Shown in pieces: positions 25,689 through 37,691 of a stretch of 64,000 nt of DNA. The notes beneath the pieces are model-generated. The model saw only the letters and a list, made by a program, of their open reading frames with translations. It did not search any database and was not told the DNA's origin. Every line of letters starts with the position of its first letter. Within the stretch, counting starts at the first letter, position 1. A program made the position numbers and the translations under genes. Source of the stretch: Rhodocollybia butyracea (Eukaryota > Basidiomycota > Agaricomycetes > Agaricales > Omphalotaceae); NCBI GenBank assembly GCA_015501585.1, contig JADNRY010000127.1:110883-174882 (forward strand), given 5' to 3'.

Positions 25689-27913
25689 TCAAAAGCTGCT
25701 TCCATCTTCTACAGATACTTGCTCGGTGTGCGTTATGGTATCAATCTTGATAGAAATCGCAGGTTGACTCTCGTCAACTCCTTCGGAGTCCTAGAAGGTT
25801 AAGCTTAACTTCAGTATCTTAGTGCTTACTAGGAGATAAAGGTAGCTCACCTTCACCTTTGCTTTTCCTGCCTCTATATCATCGTTTCTGAAACGATGGT
25901 TATCATGATAGCTATGCATCACGTAGCTTGTGGCTTCTGTTCGATTTGGAGTTCTACAAATAATCAAAAGGATTAAGGGGAGATCCAGTAAAAGTCCGTT
26001 TACGTACCCTCGTCGCGTATACTCTCGACAGTTTAGCGTAACCAAAAGAGAGTTCGTGTATACTAGTCAAAGGAATTAGCTTGTGGTGCACGAGTATCTA
26101 CTGTGACTCCACCCACATCGACCCTCTGTTACATATTCAGGTTAACACGAAGGCGCTTCGAGGTTTGAGAGGGAAACTCACGCAACAGGAAGAAGAAGAT
26201 GTAGATGAATGTACTAGGCCATACATTGATCGAAATGCAAGCCAAAAGTGCGCAAACACTAACTGGGATACCGGCGTTGAAGGTAAAAACGATCTACCCG
26301 TATTGCGAAAAGACGATTTTGTTAATGTTCCTGTACGAGCCACCACACGCGGGTATACATACCAGACGGTTGATAATATGATTTGTTTCCTTGTATGCCG
26401 TTTTCGATCTTTGCAGGAAGAACACCATGGCCACAGATATGGAGATATCGGATGCAGCTACATGAAGAAATGTGATTAGCTCTTGAAAACTTCGTCTTAC
26501 TGCGTGTTTGAACAAATACCGGCCAGGATATTGCATGACATCGACAGGTTCTGTACAGAAAACGGCATGTCAGTGTGATCCTGTTAGTTAGTCACCGATC
26601 TGATCAGCTTACTTTTAGGCTAGCCAGCTCTGCATAGGTATGTAACCTCAAGCTAAAACGAGTTTGAGAATGAGTTCATAGACGCCTATGTCACCAAATT
26701 CCTACGCTAATGAAGAATATACTATAGGGGAGGTCATTCAAACATAGACCGGAGGGGAGCTTGACATTGCTTACCAGCCAGACTCGCTGGATATCGATAA
26801 CTTGGATAAGGAGTTGTGTCGTCCAATTCCACCGCCACTCACCGAACGCAGCCCAACTTAGAAGAACCTACAAAGCGACACTGATAAGTAGAAAATCTTT
26901 GCAGAACTTCATGTACTAAGACCCACCGGAATTGCTACTACAAGGTAAGATCCATTGCTTACTAGAGTACGGTGATCGTCAAACTCTATTTCACCAGAAA
27001 TTGTGTTCCTCAGTGCTTACATCGCCAGACTCGCCAACAGTAAAACCTGTGTTCGAATGCATTTATTGAAGACTGAGAATGAGAGCGGAAAACAACGCAC
27101 ATCTGTACTGCTAGGCCAATGGCATCACTGAAGAAGATTTCAATAATGAGTGTGCTAGGTAATATACAAGTTATGAGTTTCGGTAAGACTTGTATATCGA
27201 ACAACAAGTACTTCAGTAAGATTCCCAGGATCTCTTGGTTCGCGAAATTCTTTGCGAACGAGGCGGTCAAGCATTGAGCGAAGGTTGTGTTTGCTGTGTG
27301 CTCACCAGAATGACATATTGATATACTGCACCAGTCCTAAGTATCTCGAGGCCGTAAACTGAATGAAGTAGGAAAGCACACTCACGACAAGCTGCAAAAT
27401 GGTTGTCAATCGCAGCTGTTGACGTTTCTAACGACACAGGACTCACCAGAAAGGATTCCCACTTGAAAAGTATCGCAAACGAGGATGAATCCGACCTATT
27501 ATACATGTATAAGCAGCGGTTTATGGCTCAAGTATTTGCGTGCGCGTGCTTACCAGGGCCTTGAGATACCAAGGATCCCTTTGATACTTGCGATAATACA
27601 TATATCCTTGAAGGCATCCAGCTGCAGGCAACGACATCGCCACAAGATTCAGTCAACTGATTGGATTGACCCACCCCCGTATAGCCTAATACGCGATAGG
27701 TTAAATTAACGCGATTCGGAGCCGTACTGAAGGGCTTACGCTGAGCCTACAACCACAGCTTGCGAGTTTGGGTAAACAACCAGCTGCGACCCATCCAGTC
27801 CTGGATGACATACCATTAAACAACATGCCAAACCTATTAAGGAATAATTCGATGGTTAGTGTGGAACACAGCTGTTAGAAGAGAGTTACCTACGTAGTAT
27901 TCATCGACGCCAT
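25689..27913 (-). CDS. DUF6534-type seven-helix membrane protein, copy A
   Basis: Member of a large agaricomycete membrane-protein family without known function. Reconstructed from many short exons starting at ATG 27913: MASMNTTFGMLF, then ALYGAGCLQGYMYYRKY with RDPWYLKAL, VGFILVCDTFQVGILS, a 6-nt exon (27391-27386, CTTGTC), YQYVILNFANQE, LIIEIFFSDAIGLAVQ, FYCWRVWRLSNGSYLVVA, AASDISISVAMVFFLQRSK, TAYKETNHIINRLV, AGIPVSVCALLACISINVW, YTNSLLVTLN, and a hydrophilic tail ending SVEDGSSF before TGA at 25689. The TFG start, the YYRKYP/QxDPWYLKALV turn, the FY-WRVW-LS block and the (V)YTNSLL-TLN-R block are family signatures. The exons between VLLSWAAF and ELITFL (about 26850-26480) were not all resolved. 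Confidence 0.8.
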
Positions 27914-28770
27914 TTTCGAAAGCGCGAGCGTAAAGAGCGAAGGAAACGGGTCTGTACCGTCATTTCATTCGGGCGACGATCAGGGAGGTTATAAAGATTC
28001 TGGCAGCTCAGGTCTGCATAGGCAGCGAAATTGATGCATGATAGATAGATCCTGTAAGTATAAAGTGTCATGACCTAACTTGATTAGGAAGCGTGAATGG
28101 ATTCGAGTGATTAGGCACGAGCAAAATATAATAGACCAAGAACAAAGTTTACGAGAGTTTATGGGGTTCGAGATTAATTTAAGAAGATTGATCTTCGGTA
28201 CAAGTATGGACGTAGTCACTCTTCTCTTTCGCTTGAGATCTACCCTGCGAGAAATGCATATTCCAGGAGCCCCGGAAAAGTAAGTAGTATAGGGTTGATA
28301 GAATCTACGTGCTAATCATGGGAAGTGAAGTCTGAGATCTGAAGTCTGGAAGACGGACTCAGAGAACAATGGAGTTGGAGTCGCGAGTATTTGGCGTTTT
28401 GACGCAATAAATTCCCATGATTCCACTTCCACGCCGTGTACATAATAAATTTCTCCTTCCGTCCTTCCATGTCCGGAGCTTGTAGGCTTGCCAATGAAGA
28501 TGAAGTTTCAAAGGCTCCGAAGAGTTAGACAGTGTGAGAGCGAAGGGAAGATTGGACCATTGAGTGATAAGCGAGGGCATTTTTACAACGAGGTGGAGGT
28601 CGGGAATAAGGATTACACGGCGGCATGTGTACCATCGGAAAGCAGGAACTCGTTCGAAATGTAATGTATAGTTATTAGCAACTTCCTGGAGGTTCTACTT
28701 ATTCTATCATAAAAACAGTTTTTACAATCGTATGATTCTGTGTTCTTGGATGAGCGTAATAGAAGCTACT
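27914..28770. other. Intergenic between the two DUF6534 genes
   Basis: Holds the promoter of copy A and the 3' flank of copy B. An open frame at 28080-28283 has no recognisable motif. Confidence 0.5.
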
Positions 28771-30940
28771 TCAAGAACTTTGGCGATCCGACTGCGTATG
28801 TTTCGTGGTGTCTATCCTAATGGCAATTGCGGCACTAGCATCATCCTGGGAAATCTAAAACGTATTGAATTCGTTTCTGTGGTGTATGCGCGTTCATCAA
28901 AAGCTCACCTTCGCGTTTCCAAACTCAAGGTCATCAACCAAACCGGAGTTTCGTGTACGAGTAGGATCGTGATAGCTATTCATCACGTAGCTTGTGGCGT
29001 CTGTCTCGGCTCGACGAGCTCTACATTTAAGAACGCCATGACTACAAATTCAGCTCTCGAACCAGAATTTAAAACATACCCTCTCCGTGCATACTTTCTA
29101 GAGTTAAGCATAACCAGTAGAGAGTTTGTGTATACTAACCAGAGAAATCAATTTAAAACGTGAAGATATTCGTTATGCATCCACCCACATCTGCCCTCTG
29201 TTCCAGATTCGGTCAAAACGAAGCTACTTGGCAAAGATGACAAGTCGACTCACGCAGTAGGAAGAAAAACATGTAAATGAACGTATCGGGCCATACGTTG
29301 ATCGATATGCAAGCCCAGAGTGCGCAAATGCTGACTGGGATACCAGCGTTGAAGGTGAAGATGATCTATGCCAAAAGACGACATCAATGGATATGTCTTG
29401 TAACAGGGATCCAGATTTCCTCACCAAACGATTGATGAGGTGATTCGTTTTCTTGTATCCTGATTTCAAGCGTTGCAGATAAAATACCATGGCCGCAGAT
29501 ATAAAAATATCCGATGCAGCTACGCACATCGAATAGGTGAGACGATAGTATTAGCTCTTAGAGTCATCGGGTCAGCATTTAAATCAATACCGGCCAGAAT
29601 ATTACATGACATCGACAAGTTCTGTGAAGGCCAGTATCAGAGTCAAGTTAGTTTGCCGCTCTGATTGACTTACTTTTAGCCTCGCCAACTCGACCCAAGT
29701 AGTGAGCTTCAAACTAAAATATGCATGAGAAACAACAAGACGGAGCTCGGACAAGAAGCTTCCTACGCTGCAGCACTATAGACTAGAGAAATTCAGTGAG
29801 TATTTATCGCAGAATAATGGCAACAACACTTGCCTACCAGGATTACTGATTGAAAACGAGTTAAGAGGGTTCAAACGGATTACCAAACGTCACTCACTGA
29901 ACGACGCCCAACTAAAAAGAACCTAGAAAGTGATAGTCATTATTAACAGTCAAAAATATATTTAACAGTACACACCAAAATCGACACTAGAAGGTAAGAT
30001 CCTTTGCTTACTAGGTTAAATATCAGGTCGACGGGCCAGGGAATTTTTTATCGTTCGCTTACGCCGCCAAACTCGCCAACAATACAACCTGGGTCATAAT
30101 TGATTGAGATACCGAGAAGGAGAGTTGGAAGTGACGACGTACATCTGTATAGCCAGGGCGATTACATTACTAAAGATTATTTCGATAATGAGGGTGCTGT
30201 GTAGAGGGACAGTCTATGAGCTTCGATAAATGGATAGAAGGGAGTCAACTTACTTTAGTACATCTCCAAGTATATCTGGGTTCGCGAAATCCTTTGGGGC
30301 CAAATCAAAGCTTGTATGAAGATATTGAACCTGGTGTCCGCTTACATACCAAAACGAGATATTGATATACTGTGGTGTTTATAAGCAGAGACTTGGACAA
30401 TAAGAACGAACTCCTCACCACAAGCTGCGGAAATGTTTGTCAACTACGGATCTCCTTCTGGAATATTACCACCACTCACCAGTGAGCATTCCTACTTGAA
30501 AAGTATCACATACGAGGACGAATCCAACCTTTAGTGGTTTAGTTAAGCTCGTCGAACATCTGTGAATGCACTTACCAAGGCTTTGAGATACCAAGGGTCT
30601 TCCGGATACTTGCGATAATAGATATATCCTTGAAGGCATCCAGCTGCATACGACAACATTACCACAGAATTGAGCCAGTCGATTCTATATCGATGATTGG
30701 AGCGACCCACCTCCGTATAGCCTAGGACCCGGTAGATGTAAATATAAGTTGGAGGCGGACGGTAAAGAACTTACGCTGCGCCGACGACCACAGCTGACGA
30801 TATCTTCAGTAAATGTTTCTGGCTCTAGTTCGTGACATACCGTCAAACAGCATTCCAAACCTATTGGATTAAAAAAAAAAAAGTTAACGCAGATCATTGC
30901 CCGAATAGGAAAGTGTCTACGTAGTGTTCATCGACGCCAT
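28771..30940 (-). CDS. DUF6534-type seven-helix membrane protein, copy B
   Basis: Tandem paralogue of the gene ending at 25689, same strand and same exon layout. It starts MASMNTTFGMLFDA at ATG 30940, then GAGCLQGYIYYRKY with EDPWYLKAL, VGFVLVCDTFQVGMLT, a 6-nt exon CTTGTG (30424-30419), YQYLVL, later AASDIFISAAMVFYLQRLK, YKKTNHLINRLV, YTNSLLVMLNSRKYARRG, and a tail ISQDDASAAIAIRIDTTKHT ending at TGA 28771. Protein and intron positions agree closely with copy A, so the pair arose by tandem duplication; intron sequences have diverged. As for copy A, the middle exons (about 29900-29550) are only partly resolved. No break was seen. Function unknown. Confidence 0.8.
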
Positions 30941-32060
30941 TTTTTACAGAAAAAAAGTACCCCAAGGCAATCTATTTTGGCACCGGCAGAGGTTTTAAGC
31001 TTTTGTTTGCAGTTCTAGTCAGCGTATTTTAAAAGTTTTGGGGTGAGTTTACAAAGTCGGCCCTGGTACGCTAGGGCTCTATGGGCTACTATGGGGTACT
31101 TATGTTTGAAGGGTTGCTCGCAGGGAGGGAATCAATAACATAATTATTAAAAATGATCAATTTAGGTGGCGTCCTCCAACGAGTCCAAAACGAGTCAGGG
31201 TCAGCAAGGGTCGGCACTTGTCGAGATTTTACTGTTCGGAGGTGTAAAATGTTCTGGAATCTGCACTCGTTCGACAACCCAGCTAGAAGAGGACATCGCT
31301 AAGATGTTCCAACTGATGCCAGGGAAAACCTTAGTCAGAAAGTTCTCGAGGTCTTTCTCCCGTGCTATGCTGAGTGCTGAGTACCAATCTGTATAGGCCT
31401 TGAAGCTTGAGCTTGGGAGCCTGTCCCAAAGAATCCCCATTTATGCCCTTCCATACCAAGACGGAACTTCTACTTACGTCAAAAAGGCTTCCAAAGGTCG
31501 GCTAACTTGTTAAAGCAGAGATCAAGGCAAGGAGAGGCAAGGTCGAATTTATTTCAATAGTCGCCTAATATGACATGTGCTTCAATTCAATTTAACTTAT
31601 TTCCGAGTAAGAGATAATTTCAAGTCACAAAGCAGTAAGTTGCACTGAGCCGGTAAGTATCAGTTCAGTGTATCGGAATTAGAATTCAAGGTCTCTAGGA
31701 TTTTGGTCGTTTCGAGTCCCTCGGTACTGCCATCGTGCCTCAGGTAGCCTTGTGGTATTGGGGTCCTTGTACCTGAGACCGCCAGCTAATCCCCAGCCAC
31801 TCACCCTTCCCTGTGTCTGTGCACACGGGCAAATGTATTGATCAGAAAACAAGACTTGTATATATTGAGTTGGCTATATCCTGCTCCTTATATCATCATT
31901 CTCTAAAATTTTCTAGGGCATCAGAAGCTCTGGGCACTCTCCTTCCATTTCAGTAATTAGAAACCAAGATCGCGGCCCATCAATTGTGGGTCCGTTGTGA
32001 AAAAGAAAGCCCCAAAAAACATGGTCCACACCTTCGTTTCCCTGAACCTCGGACTTCACC
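30941..32060. other. Intergenic, divergent promoter region
   Basis: 1.1 kb between the divergent DUF6534 copy B and the first P450. Overlapping frames at 31166-31396 (+) and 31201-31440 (-) carry no family motif. Confidence 0.5.
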
Positions 32061-34356
32061 ATGCCCACTCCAATTGACGCAGTTTTCGCTCTGGTGGCTT
32101 GTTTCTTGTTGTACAAAGTTTTATTCCCTCGAAAGTCTTTGTATCCTCTTCCTCCCGGACCTATAGGCTGGCCTATCGTCGGAAATGCTCTCGATATGCC
32201 CAAGACGCATGCGTGGAGGACGTTCGCGAGTTGGGGAGAGAAGTGGGGTCAGTATAAACTGTTATATATCGTCTTTGAATTTACCTTCTTCATAGGACCG
32301 ATAATGTCAGTCAACGTCCTTGGAACACCGTTCGTGATTATCAACGATCCGGAAATTGCGGATGAACTACTGTCAAAGACCGGGTCGCTCTATGCCGACC
32401 GACCAACGATCCAAATGGCACTTTTGACTGGCTGGGATCGTGCGCTTAGTGGTGCACGCTATGATGCTCGATTTCGAGAGTATCGGAAACTTATTGGGAA
32501 AGTGATTGGGACGAAAGGAAGCATGGTCAAATTTTACCCTGTGGAAGACTACCAGGCCAATATGTTCCTAAAGCGAATCTTCACGAATCCTGCAGATCCT
32601 GCCGCTGCGACGAGAAAGCGAGTCTAACTCTCTTTCTCAACGGTACTACTCGTTAACTTGACTTTATTTAGGACGGCGGCTGCGATGGTAAGTTCCGGTT
32701 GTTCCAAGACTTCTCTTTCCCTAAAGTGGTTTCATCCCAGGTTCTACACTTGACTTATGGATACAAGGTAAATATGAGCCAAGTCATTGATATAACTGTA
32801 CATTATAAACTCCCATCGCAGATCCTTGAAGACCGGCCAGACCCATTTGTGGAAAAAGTTGATTTTGTAAGCCGAGCTAGGTTTTGTTAGTCCGAGTCCG
32901 TAATATTGTGCTGACGCTTTACCATAGGCTATGTCTCAATTCTCGGATATTCATAGAACTGGAGCGTATATGGTGGAGATCTTCCCGATACGTATGTGCT
33001 TCATTTCCTTGAGTGCTACATATGTAGATGTCTTTGATTCCAGTAAGGTACCTTCCTGCATGGTCTCCACTTGCCCAGTTCAAGCGAAAGGTAATGCCAA
33101 TGTTTCTTCTGGTAGAGAAAAGTTGACACTTTATAGGCGGCTGAATGTGTAGGCCCTTGTAACGAAATGGCTGATATCCCCTTTGCCTACGTCAAGGAGC
33201 AGCTGGTTCGTGTGTTCGTGATGATAATCCTCCACCCTCGAAATCCTGATCCCTGAATTTCTTTTCTCTTTGCTCAGAATAGAGGCGAAGAAAACAACTC
33301 CTTTGCCGCTGATCTACTCAAGGACAAGAGCATCTCTTCGGAAAAACTTGATGATTTGAAATGGTCTGCTGCCTCTTTCTATGCTGCTGGCTCGGACACG
33401 GTTCGTTCCGACGCTCGGTTTCCATCTTGTTTTTGACGTAACCCCAAGACTGTTTCTGTTGTCTACAGCTACTTGATGGCTGCTATCCTTTATCCCGAAA
33501 TGCAACGCAAAGCTCAGGCTGAAGTCGACGCCGTAGTTGGTAAAGACCGACTACCTTCTTTTGCGGATAGGCAATCTCTTCCTTACGTTGAAGCTGTCAT
33601 GAAAGAGCTGTTTCGATGGCTTCCTATTGTACCTTTAGGCAAGATTTACCCACTCTTTACCTTCCCCCGCCCTCATGTCTGTTTCATAATCCGTTATTTA
33701 GCTGTTCCACACCGTGCAATGAAGGATAACGTTTTCGACGGATATTTCATACCGAAGGACTCTCTAGTAAGTGATAATTCTTCATTTCAACCATGAATGC
33801 TCAATCTTGCCCGTGTAGATCTTCGTGAATGTTTGGCAGTTCTTGCACGATTCAACAGTGTACAAAGATCCATTCGCTTTTAATCCGGAGCGATTCCTTG
33901 GTGCAAATCCTGAACCAGACCCCATTGATCGAGGTCTGTTTGGGTATGGCCGTCGGTAAGCCCACCATTAAATAAGTATCCAAGATGTAACACTGAATTA
34001 TACTTACAGCGTCTGCCCGGGTATCCATCTGGCAAGTCTCTTCCTCTTTTGTTCTGAGCAGGTTCTGATATTCTAATTCATGGGCAATAGGCCGACGTGA
34101 GCGTATGGATTAACATTGTGAAAGCCATAGCTTGTATCAAAGTCAGCCCAGCCTACGATGAAAACGGCCAGACCAAAATGCCAGTCCCTGAGACTACGGA
34201 TGGCATTATTGTGTACGTCTTCAAGTCCTTTTAGGGAATGAAAACCTGATTTCTCCAAGTCGGCCCGTACCTTTTGATTGTCTGGTGGAACCGCGTTCTG
34301 AGCAGATCCTCCAAATCTTGGAGGAAGCTTTAAAGGATGGGGAGAACGTGAACTGA
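32061..34356 (+). CDS. Cytochrome P450 monooxygenase, copy 1
   Basis: Heme-thiolate monooxygenase of the ER membrane; substrate unknown, but fungal P450s of this layout act on aromatics and secondary metabolites. It starts at ATG 32061 with an N-terminal anchor (FALVACFLLYKVLF), then the hinge LYPLPPGPIGWPIVGNAL, C-helix WDRALSGARY, I-helix FYAAGSDTT, K-helix ExxR in KELFRW, the PERF block (FNPERFLG) and the heme-binding FGYGRRVCPG with the Cys ligand. It ends EEALKDGENVN at TGA 34356. There are about twelve short exons. One intron begins with GC (donor at 32618, AGAAA|GCGAGT) where the paralogue has GT. No frameshift seen. Its sister lies 650 bp downstream in the same direction. Confidence 0.93.
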
Positions 34357-35000
34357 ATTATTTTGGATCCTCGTTAATTGCCCTTTGTCCCGAGGGATAT
34401 GGTAAGCAGTACTCTACAACGTGTGTGCAATCCATATAGTGAAGTGTTTTGTCTGAGATGACTTCGCATACTTATGAGTGAGACTCGACGCGCGAAGACG
34501 CGAAACTATGTGCTACTAGGCTGTAGCGCCTTGGTGCAGGATTGTAAGTGAGTATGTGGTGACTCGTGAGTAATATAACTCATAAGTTTGAGAATAAAGA
34601 TAGAAAGAAGTGAAAGGGGGAACTGGCCCCGCTCGTCCTCTGCTCGGGTCTTTCTCCCGACGTGAACTGATTGATTATATCTACCTACTAGTAGTTGGTA
34701 AAAACATCTAATGCCAGCATGACTCTAACAATAGAAGCTCCTTAGCTCATGCCTTGGGGCATTCAACAGCACAGGTTGCATGCGAGGTGTGAGACGCGCG
34801 TCAACGACGACTGCGGGCCTCGCTTCCAAATGTTGATGCGATCAACGTATCTCTGATGCAATCATCACTGGTGATCCGAGCACGAGTCTAATTTCTATTA
34901 TGAGGAGCCAGTGCATCAAGATCAGGACCTAACTTATTGTTCAAAAGAAAGCCTGAAAACATGGTCCACCACTTCGTTTTCCCCAATCTCCTACTTCACC
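34357..35000. other. Intergenic between the P450 pair
   Basis: No gene. The last 60 bases before ATG 35001 resemble the matching stretch before ATG 32061 (CATGGTCCAC, CACTTCGTTTTCCC), so the proximal promoter was part of the duplication. Confidence 0.6.
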
Positions 35001-37303
35001 ATGCCCACCCCAGCTGACGCAGTGTTTGCTCTGGTGGCTTGTTTCTTTTTGTATAAAGTTTTCTTCTCTCGAAAGTCCTTGTATCCTCTTCCTCCCGGAC
35101 CTAGAGGCTGGCCTATCATTGGAAATGCTCTCGATATGCCCAAGACGCATGCGTGGAGGACGTTCGGGAGCTGGGGAGAGAAGTGGGGTCAGTATAAACT
35201 GTTGTTCACTATATCATCTTTAAATTTACCCTCTCCACAGGCCCAATAGTGTCAGTGAACGTCCTTGGAACACCGTTCGTGATTATCAACGATCCAGACA
35301 TTGCGGATGAACTGTTATCGAAGACTGGGTCTCTATATGCCGACCGACCAACGATCCAAATGGCACTTTTGACTGGCTGGGATCGTGCGCTTAGTGGTGC
35401 ACGCTACGATGCTCGATTTCGAGAGTATCGGAAACTTATTGGAAAAGTGATTGGGACGAAAGGAAGCATGGTCAAGTTCTACCCGGTAGAAGACTACCAG
35501 GCCAATATGTTCCTAAAGCGAATCTTCACGAATCCTGCAGATCCTGCCGCAGCGACCAGAAAGTGAGTCTAACATCTTCTTAAAGATAATACTCGTTGAC
35601 TTGGCTCCTCCGAGTCTAGGACCGCGGCTGCAATGGTAAGCTCCGGTGGTACCAAGAACTTATCCTTTTCTAAAGTAGTTTTTTCCAGGTTCTGCACTTG
35701 ACTTATGGATACAAGGTAAGGAAGCTCCAAGTCATCAATATACCCGTACATTCTAAACTCCCGTTGCAGATCCTTGAAGACCGGCCAGACCCATTTGTGG
35801 AAAAAGTCAATTTTGTAAGCCAGAACAGGTTTCGCTAGTCCATATGGGTCGGTGTTGGTGTAGTGCTGAATCTTCTCGTAGGCTGCGTCCCAGTTTGCCG
35901 ATATCCATAGGCCTGGAGCATATTTGGTGGAGATTTTCCCAATACGTGCGCGCGTCATTTCTTTCAGTGCTATATATACTGATGTCCTAAAACGCCAGTG
36001 AGATACGTTCCTGCATGGTTTCCACTTGCCCAGTTCAAGCGAAAGGTAGTAATACAAATGCTGCTCATGATAGAGCAAAGTTGAATCCTACTTTATAGGC
36101 GGCTGAATGTGTAGGACCTTGTAACGAGGTAGCTGATATCCCCTTCGCCTATGTCAAGGACCAATTGGTTGGTGATAATTGTACTCCGCCCTCAAGATCC
36201 TGAGTCTCTTTTCTCTTCGTTCAGGACCGAGGAGAAGAGAACAATTCTTTTGCCGCCGATCTACTCAAGGACAAGAGTATCTCGTCGGAAAAACTTGAAG
36301 ATTTAAAGTGGTCCGCTGCCTCTTTCTACGCGGCTGGCTCAGAGACGGTTCGTTCTGACGCTCGAGGTTCAATGTTGTTTTTGACGTCCTTTCAAGACCG
36401 TTTCTGTTGTCTACAGCTACTTGATGGCTGCTATCCTTTATCCTGAAATGCAACTCAAAGCTCAAGCTGAAGTCGACGCTGTAGTTGGCAAAGATCGGCT
36501 ACCTTCTTTTGCAGACAGGGAATCTCTTCCATATGTCGAAGCGATCTTGAAGGAACTGTATCGATGGCTTCCGATTATACCTTTAGGCAAGATTTACCCA
36601 CTCTTTACCTTCCCCCGCCCTCATGTCTGTTTCATTATTTAGCTGTTCCACACCGTGCAATGAAGGACAACGTTTTCAACGGATATTTCATACCAAAGGA
36701 CTCTCTAGTAAGTCATTCTTCTTCATTTCAACCACGACTAATTTCGCCGATGTAGATCTTCGCGAATGTTTGGAAATTCTTGCACGATCCGAACGTGTAC
36801 AAAGATCCTTCTACTTTCAATCCGGAGCGATTCCTAGGTCCGAACCCTGAACCAGACCCCGTTAGTCGAGGTTTCTTTGGGTATGGCCGTCGGTACGTCC
36901 ATTCAGTATATCGAAGATGTAACACTGTAACATGACACTGTATCATACTTAGTTTTTGCCCGGGTATCCATCTGGCAAGTCTTTCCTTTTTTCTTGTTCC
37001 GCTCTGAGATTCTCATCATGCGTAATAGGCCGACGTGAGCGTATGGATCAACGTTGTGAAAGCTATAGCTTGTATCAAAGTCAGCCCAGCCTACGATGAG
37101 AATGGCCAGCCTAAAATGCCAGTCCCTGAGACTACGGACGGCATTGTCACGTACGTTATTCCCGTTTTTTAAAGAATCCAAATCTGATTTCTCAGCTTGT
37201 GTACAGTCGGCCGATACCTTTTGACTGTGTTGTGGAACCGCGTTCAGACGAGATCCTCCAAATCCTGGAGGAAGCGTTGAAGGATGGGGAGAACGTGAAC
37301 TGA
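35001..37303 (+). CDS. Cytochrome P450 monooxygenase, copy 2
   Basis: Tandem paralogue of the gene at 32061 with the same exon layout. ATG 35001 starts MPTPADAVFALVACFFLYKV, followed by LYPLPPGPRGWPIIGNAL, I-helix FYAAGSETT (Glu in place of the Asp of copy 1, an accepted variant), ExxR in KELYRW, FNPERFLG and the heme motif FGYGRRFCPG. It ends EEALKDGENVN at TGA 37303. The exon 35249-35564 encodes a protein segment almost identical to copy 1, while the region after the I-helix has diverged more. The open frame through 34911 upstream is not needed for the start: the anchor and the paralogue both point to 35001. Intact by eye. Confidence 0.93.
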
Positions 37304-37691
37304 TTGAATATAAGTACCAAGTTTGGAAAAACGTCTAAATCGTTGTACATACTCTCATATATAGCGAATTCAATAGTGACCCGTATGTCGGCAGGGCAAA
37401 GCTGCTCTTATCTCGCTGAAATGGGTATGTCACGGGTGACATGAATGGAAGTTACCTGTCACAACCTTAGGCTTCACCAATGACCATCAAAATTATCATC
37501 TTTAGTTGTTTCTATTGCGGTTCGGAGATTCATATCAAGGTCAGTTCTATTGTAAGATGTCGCAAAGCATAATTATACGGATTACTTTTCAAAGAAAGGA
37601 AAGAGTTTAAACAAGGGTATATAATACGGAAAAACTACTGTACGTCCCAATGTATCCCAAATAGCGGCCACCGAGCATAAAAATGAAACGA
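37304..37691. other. Convergent spacer between P450 copy 2 and the NIPA gene
   Basis: No gene or repeat recognised; expected to hold two 3' UTRs. Confidence 0.6.

Noticed and set aside
27267..27391. Reading DUF6534 copy A straight through 27386 (ACRECAFLLHSVYGLE...)
   Set aside because: The paralogue has stops or unrelated residues there; only the 6-nt exon followed by YQYVIL / YQYLVL agrees between copies and with the family.
31680..31830. Possible tRNA-like stretch
   Set aside because: No acceptor stem or T-loop GTTCGAATC pattern could be found by eye.
34911..35000. N-terminal extension of P450 copy 2
   Set aside because: No ATG-supported homology in copy 1; the hydrophobic anchor begins right after ATG 35001.
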